DNA from: Seiridium cupressi
Taxonomy: Eukaryota > Ascomycota > Sordariomycetes > Amphisphaeriales > Sporocadaceae
Direction of reading: 5' to 3'
NCBI GenBank assembly: GCA_036674765.1
Contig: JARVKI010000028.1
Coordinates: 310,001 to 374,000 of the forward strand
DNA: 64,000 nucleotides
Positions 22,564 through 32,502 of the stretch are shown here, in pieces. The notes beneath the pieces are model-generated. The model saw only the letters and a list, made by a program, of their open reading frames with translations, searched no databases and was not told the DNA's origin. Position numbers and translations under genes: made by a program. How positions within the stretch are numbered: position 1 is the first letter of the stretch; the number at the start of each line of letters is the position of its first letter.

Positions 22564-23899
22564 ATGGCGCATAACTGGAAAGGGGCAACTACAGCGGAGG
22601 ATGTTGTGGAACGGCTTGGCATGAATTGGAATGAGGAGCAGAGGCAGCAGTATATCAACAGTATAAAAGTTGTGGAATTGAAGAGACTCAGAGAGCCATA
22701 TCCGACCGACGACTATTTCATGGCAACCACTGAAGCCGGGTGGGTAGTGACAACCCACAGACGTAAAGATGGAACAAATTAGTAACCAATTATACAGCAA
22801 GGACCATTGGGACCGCTTTTGGTACCAAAGACGTACTAAGGACAAACGCTATAATGGTGGGAAGCGCCGCGAGGTGCGAGTCCTCGACGAGTCCAAGCTC
22901 CAATACACTATCCCACAGGACGAGAGTGTCATTTTTCGAGATGCCGACACGAAGGAAATATTCATGATCATTCTCCGCAATTTCTTCCCTGACGACCAGC
23001 TCAGGATGGATATGGTCGATACCTGCCGATGGATCCTCAAGTACCGGCGTGACGACCGTCGAGAAGACCCGGGTCAGCTGGTTCATTTTGGTTATACATG
23101 CGGCTCGCGACACGATCCGGGGATGGATCTAGCCAGAAACCGCCGTAAGATTACCGACAGGGAACACAGAGAGCTAAACAATGCCGCCCAGGGTATGGCA
23201 GGAATCGGGTGGAATATGCTGCGAGGTCGGATGCCTCAATTCATCATCGACGACTACAATAATACTATCAAGAGCATTCCAGGATGTCCTCGAATGGACA
23301 TGAGGAAGACCAAAGAGCTGAGAAGGACGAAGAAGGAAAGGGAAATGGCGGAGGGTGTTGATAACACTTTCTCTTATGAGGTTGACGGGTGCAATATTAC
23401 TTTCAACAGGTCTGGTGATCTAGAACTGCCCCCTCCGTCGGGCCTCGCAGGGTACAACTACGCCCGTTTTACTCACCAGGAGAACAACGGAAATGAGTGG
23501 TTTGTCGCCGTCACCTGTATTGCAGCGGACGATCCGAGTATTGGTGGCAACTTCTACAATGCTTCTTACGGCATCATGATGCTTGCTGCCAGCAATACTA
23601 TCTCCGCCTTCAAACCGACTGACTTTCACGGTACCACTCTGTTTGAGATGGTAGTTCCCGACGGTGTCTACGACACAAACGACCCTCGCTGGCAGTTAGA
23701 TGGACGCGAGAGCCGACCTGATGGAGGAGAGAACATTGGTTTCGCCTTCGAGGTGTCTAAGGGTCTCAAATATGCCAAGAGAAAAGGAGACGAGAAGGTT
23801 GCAAACAAGCTTGGAAGAGGTGGCAAGAGGATCCGTCGCACGGTCTACGGTGCTGATCCAGTCTCGGATCCCGACAGCGACGGCGATTATAGACCATGA
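22564..23899 (+). CDS. Orphan protein, possibly with a double-stranded beta-helix oxygenase-like C-terminal half
   Basis: Exons 22564-22739 and 22798-23899 join with a GTGGGT donor and a TACAG acceptor, giving 425 residues. Without this intron the two frames overlap by a few bases, which is why splicing is preferred. I do not recognise the family. The first half is charged, with many Arg/Lys/Asp and Trp residues (KDHWDRFWYQRRTKDK). The second half has a FTHQENNGNEWFVAV strand, a GGNFYNASYG turn and a FKPTDFHGTTLFEM strand, an arrangement reminiscent of 2-oxoglutarate/Fe(II) oxygenases (HxE ... H), but this is only a resemblance. The tail is basic, then acidic (DPDSDGD), as in nuclear proteins. 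Confidence 0.6.
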
Positions 23900-24080
23900 G
23901 AGCTCCGTGTAGTGCTAGAGACTGGAATGCTTTCGATGTTGAAATGTTATTTTCTCGTTAAATGCAATACTATCTCTTCTAATCTAATTTAATTTCTCTC
24001 GTTCTGTCTTAGTCTATATTCTCTGGAGGCGCCAAGGAAGTCGATACTAGTTTGATGGTTCATGAGAATCTCGTATAGGC

Positions 24081-25547
24081 TCAAGCTTCCTCCCTAGATT
24101 TGGCGCTTTCCACGCAGTCTTGCCATCTCATCAACTTCAAGTAGACGCAGTAGATCACGACAGCGACCAGTCCGCCAAGTCCGAGCCCCATCCAAGTACC
24201 GTTCAGTTCTAGATCAGGCGAGCCAAGTTCCAGCCATATCGCAAGCGGGACAGCGAAGAGATAATTGACGGGAAATACGACCAGTCCCGCAAATGATTGT
24301 TTGCCAAGACCCCGTAAGACCCCGCTTGCTCCAACGCTGATGGCGTCAATAATATGGAACACGGCTAGTGTCGTCATGACTGCAGCTGCAATGCTACGAA
24401 CGTACTCATCGCTCGAAATGATTTTCGGGAGCTCGTTACGCAGCAGGAAGAGCACTACCGCATCGAAGGTGCCAACAATGGTAAATACAGCGGCATATAG
24501 GATAGTCGCGCGTCGGGCGGCCGATACCAGGCCAGCGCCAATAAGGTGACCAATGCGTATGCTGACCGCTACACTGATAGAGAAAGGAATATGCCACATG
24601 AAAGCGCAGAGCTGCGTGAGGACTGCCATAGCAGCCAGATGTTGCACGCTGATATATGAAGTGCTGAGCGTCACAGCTTCGAAGGCAAACCACTCTCCTA
24701 GATTCACTACAGACCCTGCGGCAGAGAGTCGAAGCATGGGCCCCCAGTTCGTGAGCGCGCGCCGCGAGAACCCGCCCCAACATCGGTGGGACCATTTTGC
24801 AAAGAATGCGATGTGGACAACAAGCATGATGGCACGAATATTGTTGGTCAGAGCTGCGCCGAGCGCTGCGCCCTCGAGACCCATATCCAGCCTGAAAGCA
24901 AAGAGCCAGCTGAGGCCAACATTGATCGGTGTGCATATTACCAATATTACCAGGGCAGCATTGCACTCTCCTTGCGTCTGCAGGAAGCGCTTCAGAGCTT
25001 CAAATGATGCATAGCCAGGGAGGCCAATTAGGCTCACGTGGAGGAATGATGCGGCTTTGACAACCAGATATTCCTGCTTCACAAATAGAGGGAGGATCCA
25101 AGGCGAACAAATCCAAACAGCTCCGATGGGTATAATTGCGAGACCCATTAGGAGCAGCATCCTTTGCACGTGGAGACCAACGGCGTGATAATTCCCTGAG
25201 CCATATGACTGTGAACATAGAGTGTCGAGAGCCGTGGCCATTGCCTCGAACAAGGCAAGGCCGATGAGGTTGAGTGTCGTTAAGCCGATGCTAGTAGCAG
25301 CCAAGTCATCGGAACTCAAATGCCCAGCAACCAGGGTGGTCACGACGGTGAAAGAGTATTGGAGGAGATAGGTACCAATCAGCGGCAGCGAGTATTCGAG
25401 GAGCAGCCATAATTCAGACGTGCCGGCCAAAGGCTTAGAAAGCAGCGGATCGGGATCAGCATTGGGTAGAAGCGGCGACGTCTCATCTCTCTCGGCCCTC
25501 TCAGGGGCTTGTGATTGCGCCTCGTCTCCCCTGCCTTGACGTTCCAT
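24081..25547 (-). CDS. MATE family multidrug/toxin extrusion transporter
   Basis: A single-exon 488-residue protein: a 45-residue acidic, Pro/Gln-rich cytosolic N-terminus, then twelve predicted membrane helices in two MatE repeats. Typical motifs are the helix 1 region EYSLPLIGTYLLQYSF, then GLATALDTLCSQSYG-like sequence (here EAMATALDTLCSQSYGSG), and in the second half SISVAVSIRIGHLIGAG, which correspond to conserved MATE segments. It resembles yeast ERC1-type proteins and would export cationic compounds by proton or sodium antiport, at the vacuole or plasma membrane. No metabolite cluster surrounds it. Confidence 0.93.
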   Translation of the reverse strand: MERQGRGDEAQSQAPERAERDETSPLLPNADPDPLLSKPLAGTSELWLLLEYSLPLIGTYLLQYSFTVVTTLVAGHLSSDDLAATSIGLTTLNLIGLALFEAMATALDTLCSQSYGSGNYHAVGLHVQRMLLLMGLAIIPIGAVWICSPWILPLFVKQEYLVVKAASFLHVSLIGLPGYASFEALKRFLQTQGECNAALVILVICTPINVGLSWLFAFRLDMGLEGAALGAALTNNIRAIMLVVHIAFFAKWSHRCWGGFSRRALTNWGPMLRLSAAGSVVNLGEWFAFEAVTLSTSYISVQHLAAMAVLTQLCAFMWHIPFSISVAVSIRIGHLIGAGLVSAARRATILYAAVFTIVGTFDAVVLFLLRNELPKIISSDEYVRSIAAAVMTTLAVFHIIDAISVGASGVLRGLGKQSFAGLVVFPVNYLFAVPLAIWLELGSPDLELNGTWMGLGLGGLVAVVIYCVYLKLMRWQDCVESAKSREEA

Positions 25548-26318
25548 CTTCTTGCTGTTAAAATCAGATGCTGTAACTGGGTTGTGTTGGGCCCTATCTC
25601 TAGCTTTTCTATATTGTTAATAAGAAATTTTAATGCTCTGGTGCGTGCATTAGTGCCGCGCTAGATCGCCTTCTAATTACGTTTAGCCTGGTCTAGAAGT
25701 AGAGTGGGTAGCACTAAATAGCAGAGAAGTGTCTGGTGTTTCCTAAGTAATCGCTGTTACAAATGCATCATTAAGACTGCATCTCGTCTGGGTCACGATC
25801 CAAGTTTTTCCGCGAATACTAGAATGAAGAAGGTCAGAAACCGTGGAATTCAATTTAAGATTAGCTGAACGCCATCTTCCCTTTGACTTCTGCCTTAATC
25901 AAGCTGAATATTCTCTATCGGACCAGGCAATATACTGTAATCCAGGAATAGACGATCATCTGATAGAGTAACGAAGCTATATAACTCTGGTACGTCCACC
26001 ATATTGTTCATCGAGGTACGGTCCAACTCAATTCACGACGCTATGACCGTCGGCTATAGCATGTCTCGGCCCTCACTAGAAGCTCAACGAGTCGCGTGCT
26101 TGGTAGAGTTACGGGTGACTTGAACCAATGGAGAGACGACTTTGACCTTCAGTCTTTGTTAATGAAACGAAAGAGTTTTCCTTTAGTCGCAAACGTGGCG
26201 AAGCCCCCTCAGTTGGGATATATGAAGTATCAATTTTTGGAGCACATCAACATTAGGGAAATACTGTGGTTTGGCAAATCTTGAAGCGAATTTACACCAA
26301 TTTAGCATCCCATCGAAA
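25548..26318. other. Intergenic region, no supported gene
   Basis: About 770 bases, AT-rich near the MATE promoter (around 25600-25650). A short frame at 26096-26284 (+) has no family-like content. Confidence 0.45.
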
Positions 26319-26452
26319 TGCAACAGTTGCAGGATACTGGAATGGCCGAAACATCGAATGAGTTTGCATAAAGTCAGTATATCGATGCAACAGTTGCAGG
26401 ATACTGGAATGGCCGAAACATCGAATGAGTTTGCATAAAGTCAGTATATCGA
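26319..26452. repeat. Tandem duplication of a 67-base unit
   Basis: Two exact head-to-tail copies, 26319-26385 and 26386-26452, each beginning TGCAACAGTTGCAGGATACT and ending CAGTATATCGA. It sits about 180 to 315 bases before the epoxide hydrolase ATG, i.e. in its promoter. The first ten bases of each unit contain the palindrome GCAACAGTTGC-like core (GCAAC...GTTGC). Confidence 0.95.
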
Positions 26453-26633
26453 CAGTATAGCGCGGAAAGGCTCGGACTCCGACTGCTTAAGTGGGCCTCG
26501 GGCTCAGTGTAAGCCGACATTAGCGCATGCCGTGCAACCTGGCAGATGTCACCCACTCGCACCACTCTTCGGTATATAGGAAGAGCTCCCCGAACGACAC
26601 CAATCCATTCTGGATATCTCTGTAAACTTCAAC

Positions 26634-27854
26634 ATGTCGCAAGTCAAACCGTTCAAAATTGACATTCCGCAGTCCCGGGTCGACCGGCTCAAGCAAAAAC
26701 TTGCTGCGACCGACTTCCCCACCGAGATTGAGGGGTCCGGTTGGGAATATGGCGCCCCTCTCGCTGACATCAAGCGACTGGCAGCGTACTGGCAGACCTC
26801 GTTCGACTGGCGCAAAGCCGAGGCGGAACTGAACGAAATGCCACAGTTCACCACAACCATTGAGGTCGAGGGCTTCGATCCCATCGACCTGCACTTTGTA
26901 CACGCCAAGAGCCCAAACCCGGGCGCCATCCCATTGCTCTTCTGCCATGGATGGCCCGGCAGCTTCGACGAGGTCCAGAAAATGCTACCGCTCCTGCTAG
27001 ACGGCGGTGAGGGCCACCCGTCTTTTAACGTCGTGGCCCCTTCACTGCCAAATTACGGCTTCTCGTCGGGGGTGAAACAGCCCGGCTTTGGTACACGAAA
27101 GTCTGCCGAGGTGTTCCAGAAGCTTATGGTAGACGTACTAGGCTATGATGAATACGTGACACAAGGAGGCGACGTGGGATATGGTGTTACGCGGTTTCTT
27201 GGCTACCTGTACCCACAGAGCTGCAAGGCCAGCCACTATAATTTCCCTCTGCCCAAGGAGCCCACTGATGACTACTACCCCGAGCTGGCCAAGATTTATC
27301 GAGAGTCTTCGAGAACGCAAGCAGAACTCGAAGGATTCAAGCGCAGTCAGTGGTTCAAGAACGAAGGCCGGGGCTATTACGAAGAACATGCAACGAAGCC
27401 GCAGACGCTGGGCTACAGTCTCACGGACTCGCCCGTGGGCTTGCTGGCTTGGATATATGAGAAGCTGCACGATTGGACGGACAGCTACCCCTGGACAGAC
27501 TATGAAGTCTGCAAGTGGATCAGCATTTATTGGTTCAGCACTCCAGGCCCATTGGCCTCGCTCTGGGTATATTATGATGGCAAGCACAACCAGGACAAGA
27601 CGAGGGAGCAGGTTACATCTGAGTACCTGAAAGATGTCAAGATCGGGTGCACCAAGTTTCCAAAAGAGCTCGTTGTTCTGCCGGCGCTATGGAACAAGAC
27701 ACTTGGTGACCTAGTCTTGAACAAGGAGTACGATAGCGGTGGCCACTTCGCCGCTTTTGAGCGCCCCAACGAGTTGGCGAGTGATCTGCGAGAGATGTTC
27801 GGCAAGGATGGCGGTGCTTATGGAGTTGTCAAGGGGAAAACTGGATTCGCCTAG
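26634..27854 (+). CDS. Epoxide hydrolase (EHN-domain, microsomal type)
   Basis: Single-exon, 406 residues. It hydrolyses epoxides to diols through an aspartyl ester. An N-terminal EHN domain (residues 1-110; FKIDIPQSRVDRLKQKL) precedes the alpha/beta hydrolase core. Seen: oxyanion motif HGWPGS near residue 104, nucleophile Asp180 in the GGDVGYG elbow, the cap-domain Tyr residues (YYEEH region), and the catalytic His371 in SGGHFAAFE. The acid is probably in the LASLWVYYDGK region or just before it. No membrane anchor is present, unlike mammalian microsomal enzymes, as is usual in fungi. Its promoter carries a 67-base tandem duplication. Confidence 0.92.
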   Translation: MSQVKPFKIDIPQSRVDRLKQKLAATDFPTEIEGSGWEYGAPLADIKRLAAYWQTSFDWRKAEAELNEMPQFTTTIEVEGFDPIDLHFVHAKSPNPGAIPLLFCHGWPGSFDEVQKMLPLLLDGGEGHPSFNVVAPSLPNYGFSSGVKQPGFGTRKSAEVFQKLMVDVLGYDEYVTQGGDVGYGVTRFLGYLYPQSCKASHYNFPLPKEPTDDYYPELAKIYRESSRTQAELEGFKRSQWFKNEGRGYYEEHATKPQTLGYSLTDSPVGLLAWIYEKLHDWTDSYPWTDYEVCKWISIYWFSTPGPLASLWVYYDGKHNQDKTREQVTSEYLKDVKIGCTKFPKELVVLPALWNKTLGDLVLNKEYDSGGHFAAFERPNELASDLREMFGKDGGAYGVVKGKTGFA

Positions 27855-28116
27855 ATACCAATGAACCCATGCTACGGCGACTATCGGGCAGCATTGAGTC
27901 AACGAGTATGTAGGCATAAATGTTGCTTAAAATGAAATGGATTTCTATAACCGTTGCGTCATGGTCACATCAAAACCTCCACTCCATCTCCGCAAGCTAC
28001 CCTGCAGTACCAGAAAGAGCCTGCTACTTGTATCATGATGAAGTATAAGACCATACTTTTGTTGGCTAAATACAAATCCACCGGGCCCTTCCCGGCGGAC
28101 AAGAAAAGGTGTATTG

Positions 28117-29721
28117 TCAAGGCTCACTCCACATATTCTTGTGATCTAACGGCTTCAAAGGATATTCGTCACTTGTTGTGGTATTTGACTCCTTGTCCTC
28201 AGAAACCCCATGGGGCTGGCGCTTATCCGTGGATTCGTCATATCTCGAGTTTAAAGGGTTAGACTTGCTCCTAGACCTAGCCCCGGGCCAGCTGACCGAC
28301 TTGATTGTTTTGATGGAAGGTATCAGCTTCCCGAACCATGGCCGTAAAGGCGGTAATGAGCCGCAGACGATAATGCAGGTTAACTCGATCATTGACCAGA
28401 CTATGGCATCGACATTGTCGACTTGTGACATATTAGTAGAACTCAACACGGCGAGCTATCGTCGGGTAACTTACATGTGCTATCAAGCGTTTTGCTAAAC
28501 TGCACTAGGTATTTAAGTCGAATCATACTAGTAACCATGGCGCTTATTGGTTAGTGATTATGAGCGGCAGGATTGAGGGTGATGACTTACAAAGAAGCGA
28601 GTGCGAACATAAGCCCAACACCAACCCGCTTCCTACCGCTGATCTGAAGTTTTCGCAGCTCCGGGATCGGTAGTAGTATTAGGACAAGGTCCTCCACGAC
28701 TGACAGGACAGCTCCGCTGTAGCCGATAGCATTGACATCAAGGCACTTCCCGGCAACGAAGCGATTCCAGATAGCCTCGACTGGCGTGCACTGGAATGCG
28801 ACAACGAAGGTAAATATCATTAACGAAATGCAGCAGTAGCTCAAGCATGCGTAGCACTACAACATCCGGAATCAGTCTTTGCTTCTTCTAAACTTCTTGA
28901 TGAGGTGTCGGGGTTTCAAAATCATGTTTCAGGAGCAGAACTACCGAATCAAGAACCGGTAAACTCCCAAAACAGGCGATACGGGGCTTGAAATAACTCC
29001 GGAAGTTGCTTACTGCCAGCCGGAACCATCTAGCCGGAAATACTCGCATGTAGAGGAAGATGACGGACGCCTTGGCAATCAGTTTGACCCAGGTATAAAA
29101 GATTTCGACCGTGTAGAACATCTGCAGAAGTCGCGCCGCCTTCGTCACGTAGACGTCCCAAAAATGAAGCCCGAAGCCCAGGTCCGCGCTTGCCAATTCC
29201 AGACCGGCACCACCGAGCAATACGATCGTCGCAAAGATGGCCGTCCAGTCGTCACTCCAGAGTCGACCCGTCAACTGCAACCGCGCTGTGCACCGCGCTG
29301 CGACGACTGTGGATGACAGAATCAGCGCCACCAGCGCTACCGTTCGCACTTCATTGACTCGAGACTCTTTAGGATAGGCAGCGCACATGGACATCAGCAG
29401 ATTGCCGGAGGTGACCTGGTCGCTGAATTGGCACGACGTCTGCACGCAATTCGATAGGCTGGCGAGAATAGTGTTGTTAGTGCACACACAATCCTCGAGC
29501 AGCGTTATGTTCGTCATCGGACAATTGCCACCCAGGATGCCCTTCACAACGCATGGTAGCTACGTGGCCGAAGTTAGCCATGCTTCTTGCCTCAATCCAG
29601 TCAAGGGCCCACTTACAGCACATTGAGGAACAGCTGTAATCATGTCGTTCACAGACTGGGCAAAGGCGCCGCTCGCCCTCAAGGCGGCGTAGAGAAGGGT
29701 AAGGCCTGTCGTCCGTCGCAT
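28117..29721 (-). CDS. CFEM-domain, Pth11-like seven-transmembrane receptor; carries an introner-like intron
   Basis: Five exons: 29721-29617, 29559-29014, 28856-28591, 28542-28475, 28421-28117; about 429 residues. A signal peptide (first 22 residues) is followed by a CFEM domain with the eight-cysteine spacing (PQCALPC ... NCP ... CVC ... NC ... SCQ), then seven predicted membrane helices and a basic/polar cytosolic tail. This is the Pth11/Rhodopsin-like fungal GPCR family, linked to surface sensing. Frames across all four introns agree. Intron 2 (29013-28857) is unusual: it is nearly the same sequence as introns in two unrelated genes of this window (see the separate entries). Nothing suggests that the gene is broken. 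Confidence 0.88.
28857..29013 (-). mobile_element. Introner-like intron copy A (157 bases) in the CFEM receptor gene
   Basis: Begins GTAAGCAACTTCCGGAGTTA and ends CCGGATGTTGTAG on the minus strand, splitting the gene in phase 0 before a TGC codon. It aligns without gaps, about three quarters identical by eye, to the 157-base intron at 48481. The 5' CAACTTCCGGA and 3' TCCGGATGTTG are near-perfect inverted repeats, and TGTTTTGGGAG pairs internally with CTCCTGAAACA. Confidence 0.88.
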
Positions 29722-31049
29722 CGTGTTTCTGTCTGTATACTGTGAGATCCCAGGACGCAAATCTCGATATCGACGGCGAGCGTCCAGCTGACCATTAATA
29801 TCTCTGATCAACCAGACTTTCAATGTCTGATCATCTCAGCTCTGGCCCCCCTTGCGTCCCGAAAAACCCCACAACGCATCTTGACTTCACCTTGCGAGGG
29901 CCATGCTACCGGACATTGAGTTCTCGAGCATATCCACGAACGCCCGGTCCGGGTGGGTTACATCGCATCACCAGCAATGCTAGATTCCAAGACTTTTCCG
30001 GTTGCGGGCTATGCGCCGACTGCGCTTTGCCCCGTATTCTTATTGGGATGAGTGCCTGAACTTAAAACAGTTCCCACGTGGCTGCATCTGTACCCACCGG
30101 CACTCTGAAACCGTTGTTCTAGACCAGAGGAGGGGCGGGAGGTCGCGTGCACTTGCGAGTAGTTCTCGTACTTTTTGTCTTAAAGGCGGGCCGATCTTGG
30201 TCTTCCAAACTGTCAAGATCTTAGACTGAGCCTGGGAGATGACGCAAAGCCCGCTGTCAGTATCACGAGAAGACCGGACAGAATGATCTAACAACGCCAG
30301 CCGAGGACGAGCACGAGGACGCCCGACGCTAGTCCTTGGGATGATCTTTGGAGCGAGGAATGATTTTCGCATAATCGAGCGCGCTATGCCGGTAAGGGGA
30401 ACGTGTCGCGGTTCACGGCCGATTCGTCTCACCATCCCGGAATACGCTCAGACCACAGAAACGCTACAGACGGGTGACAAGAGGTCAAAGCGTATCGACC
30501 TGCTTCAACGATGCCACCTGCAACGACTTTGTCGAGTGTGTCACATCCGATAGTCTGCCATTCATGTTCGCTTTATTGACAATTATGTCGCCGGCAGTTT
30601 ACTGCAAACTCGTCGAGGGCATCATGCACGTGGCAAACTTCGCTTGCAAGCGTTCCAAGCACGGTATAACATGAAAATAACCGAGGCAATATATTGGGCC
30701 GCACCTTAAAACTATATCAAGTGGGCCATGACTTTTCTACTGGTGGGGTGGAGCTTGTCTAGTGGCAAGATAGTACAGTATTATGCTACCATTACAACCT
30801 ACTCCAATCAGTCATGGACTTACACCACATTCACAGCTGCTTCTTCATAAAATATCAATTTCCATGAGTTACCAGATTTGTGGCGTTGAACACAGAATGA
30901 ACGCCATCCGTATATGTTTGAACCCCCAAACATGCAACCCGACGGGCTTGCACTATACCACAGCATAATGTATGCAAGACAACGAGGGGAGAATAAGAAG
31001 AGAAAAGAGAAAAACGAATGACAGTGCCTCTAATCCTAAAGCACTAAAT
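29722..31049. other. Intergenic region, no supported gene
   Basis: About 1.3 kb upstream of the receptor. A minus-strand frame at 30040-30435 is Arg-rich and has no recognisable motif. I see no gene. Confidence 0.45.
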
Positions 31050-31310
31050 ATGTCAAGGACTGACTAGCCCTCGGCTAGGATGAAAGCTGCGAAATATAGG
31101 AGCTGTATCATACTCAGGAAAATCCCGAGAATTCCGCCGGGTCCAAGCCACCTCTTGATGTACAGCTTCGCTGCCAACAAGGCCGCCATATGAGTGCATG
31201 AGGACCACAACTAATTTCCCTTCCACTTTCATAGGACTCTCGAATTTGACTGACACCGCGGTCGCATCATTAGTTAACGACCTTGGTAAGAAATAGAGTT
31301 TCTCCCGACC
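31050..31310 (-). pseudogene. Fragment of an alpha/beta hydrolase
   Basis: An open stretch encodes KLVVVLMHSYGGLVGSEAV, the strand-nucleophile-elbow region (HSYGG) of small fungal alpha/beta hydrolases, preceded by a charged helix-like segment. Neither the N-terminal strands nor the acid/His half could be found on either side, and there is no start codon context. It is probably a decayed remnant next to another broken gene. Confidence 0.5.
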
Positions 31311-31567
31311 AGTGAGACTCGGCAGCAGAATAAAGGAAAAATGTGCCAGGTGCTCTCGTGGCGCTCACCATTTGTGGCTGCTTTTAACGCTACTGAAATC
31401 GATGTGTTTGGGCCCTCAGGCATTCTTCCATCATTTCTTCCTCCCCCGGTCGCTCCGCCAATACTCCGCCAACTATCGACAAATATATTGCGGTCTATTC
31501 TCGTGTGCTATGTAAACGAACTTACCGTGCAATGCCGTCGGAACGTAGAAAGCAGCCATGCTTTGAC

Positions 31568-32502
31568 ATGTCTTCTCTGCCCGATAAATCAAAGGCAGAA
31601 ATTGATTTTCTCGACACCTCTTTTTTCGTTCTGATAAGCCTGATCCGCCCCAACTACCAGCACCGGGCGCAATCCTCGAACAGTATCCAGACCGTGAGGG
31701 AGGCGTCGTCAAGTATGAGAACCTGAATCTTGTAGTCAAATTCGGGAAATCTACCTACGTTAGGCTGGAAGAAGCTCAAACAATGAGAGCAGTCAGACAC
31801 GCGTTTCTAAACGATGAGGTCCCTGTGCCCGAAGTTTTCGGGTGGAGGAAGTATGGGGAGAAAAACTTTATATATATGAGTCTTATTCATGGGGAAACAC
31901 TGCGGGAGGCATGGCCAAAGCTCACTGAAGCGGATAAAGAGTCGATCTGTGATGGTCTTGCACATATTGTATGAGCGCTAAGGCAGGTTTCGCAGGGCTC
32001 ATCCGACACTTTTATCGGTACATCATTTTTATCTCCCTCTTAAACCCCAGGTATGCTAACCGTACTAATAGGATCTGTTAGTCGTGGGACTGTGCAAGAC
32101 AGGTTTTTCCAGGCTGATTATGAGGACGGCCCATTTACCTCCATTAAGTCATTTAATGATTGGCTGTTCGCAGCTGCTACTCGTACTAGGCCCGGACCAG
32201 AAGGAGTCACTGGCCCTTATCAAGACCTATTATCTGATACGGGCCCTATCTATTTCACCCATGGAGACCTCACCCTCGGGAATATCATCGTCTCAAGTAT
32301 GGCCAACCCTCGAAGAATTCTGGGAGTTGTGGATTGGGAGCAGGCTGGTTGGTATCCAGCGTACTGGGAGTATTGTAAGCTACTTTACGGGGTGGAGTAT
32401 AGTCATGAATGGCGTAGTGAAGGATGGGCTGAGAAGGTTATGGAACCGTATACGGACGAATGGTTCGCGTTCGCAGAGTACTCTTTATGGCGGTGTCCGT
32501 AA
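31568..32502 (+). pseudogene. Aminoglycoside-phosphotransferase (APH)-family gene with frameshift and nonsense codon
   Basis: Protein-kinase-fold phosphotransferase of the large fungal APH family (substrate unknown). The N-terminus reads MSSLPDKSKAEIDFLDTSFF and then shifts by one base in a run of six T (31621-31626); the other frame continues PDPPQLPAP ... LEQYPDREGGVVKYENLNLVVKFGK, the expected glycine-poor loop. The frame then runs to TGA at 31972-31974, while the same frame after it (ALRQVSQGSSDTFIG) is family-like and leads to an intron (32018-32071). The rest holds the catalytic YFTHGDLTLGNI loop and the GVVDWEQAGWYP metal-binding Asp. So both lesions interrupt an otherwise complete gene of about 290 residues. 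Confidence 0.75.

Noticed and set aside
24081..29721. Secondary-metabolite cluster around the MATE pump, epoxide hydrolase and receptor
   Set aside because: No polyketide synthase, peptide synthetase, terpene cyclase or other core enzyme is present in the window.
30040..30435. Arg-rich minus-strand frame as a transposase fragment
   Set aside because: No DDE/DDD motif, terminal repeat or helix-turn-helix pattern could be recognised.
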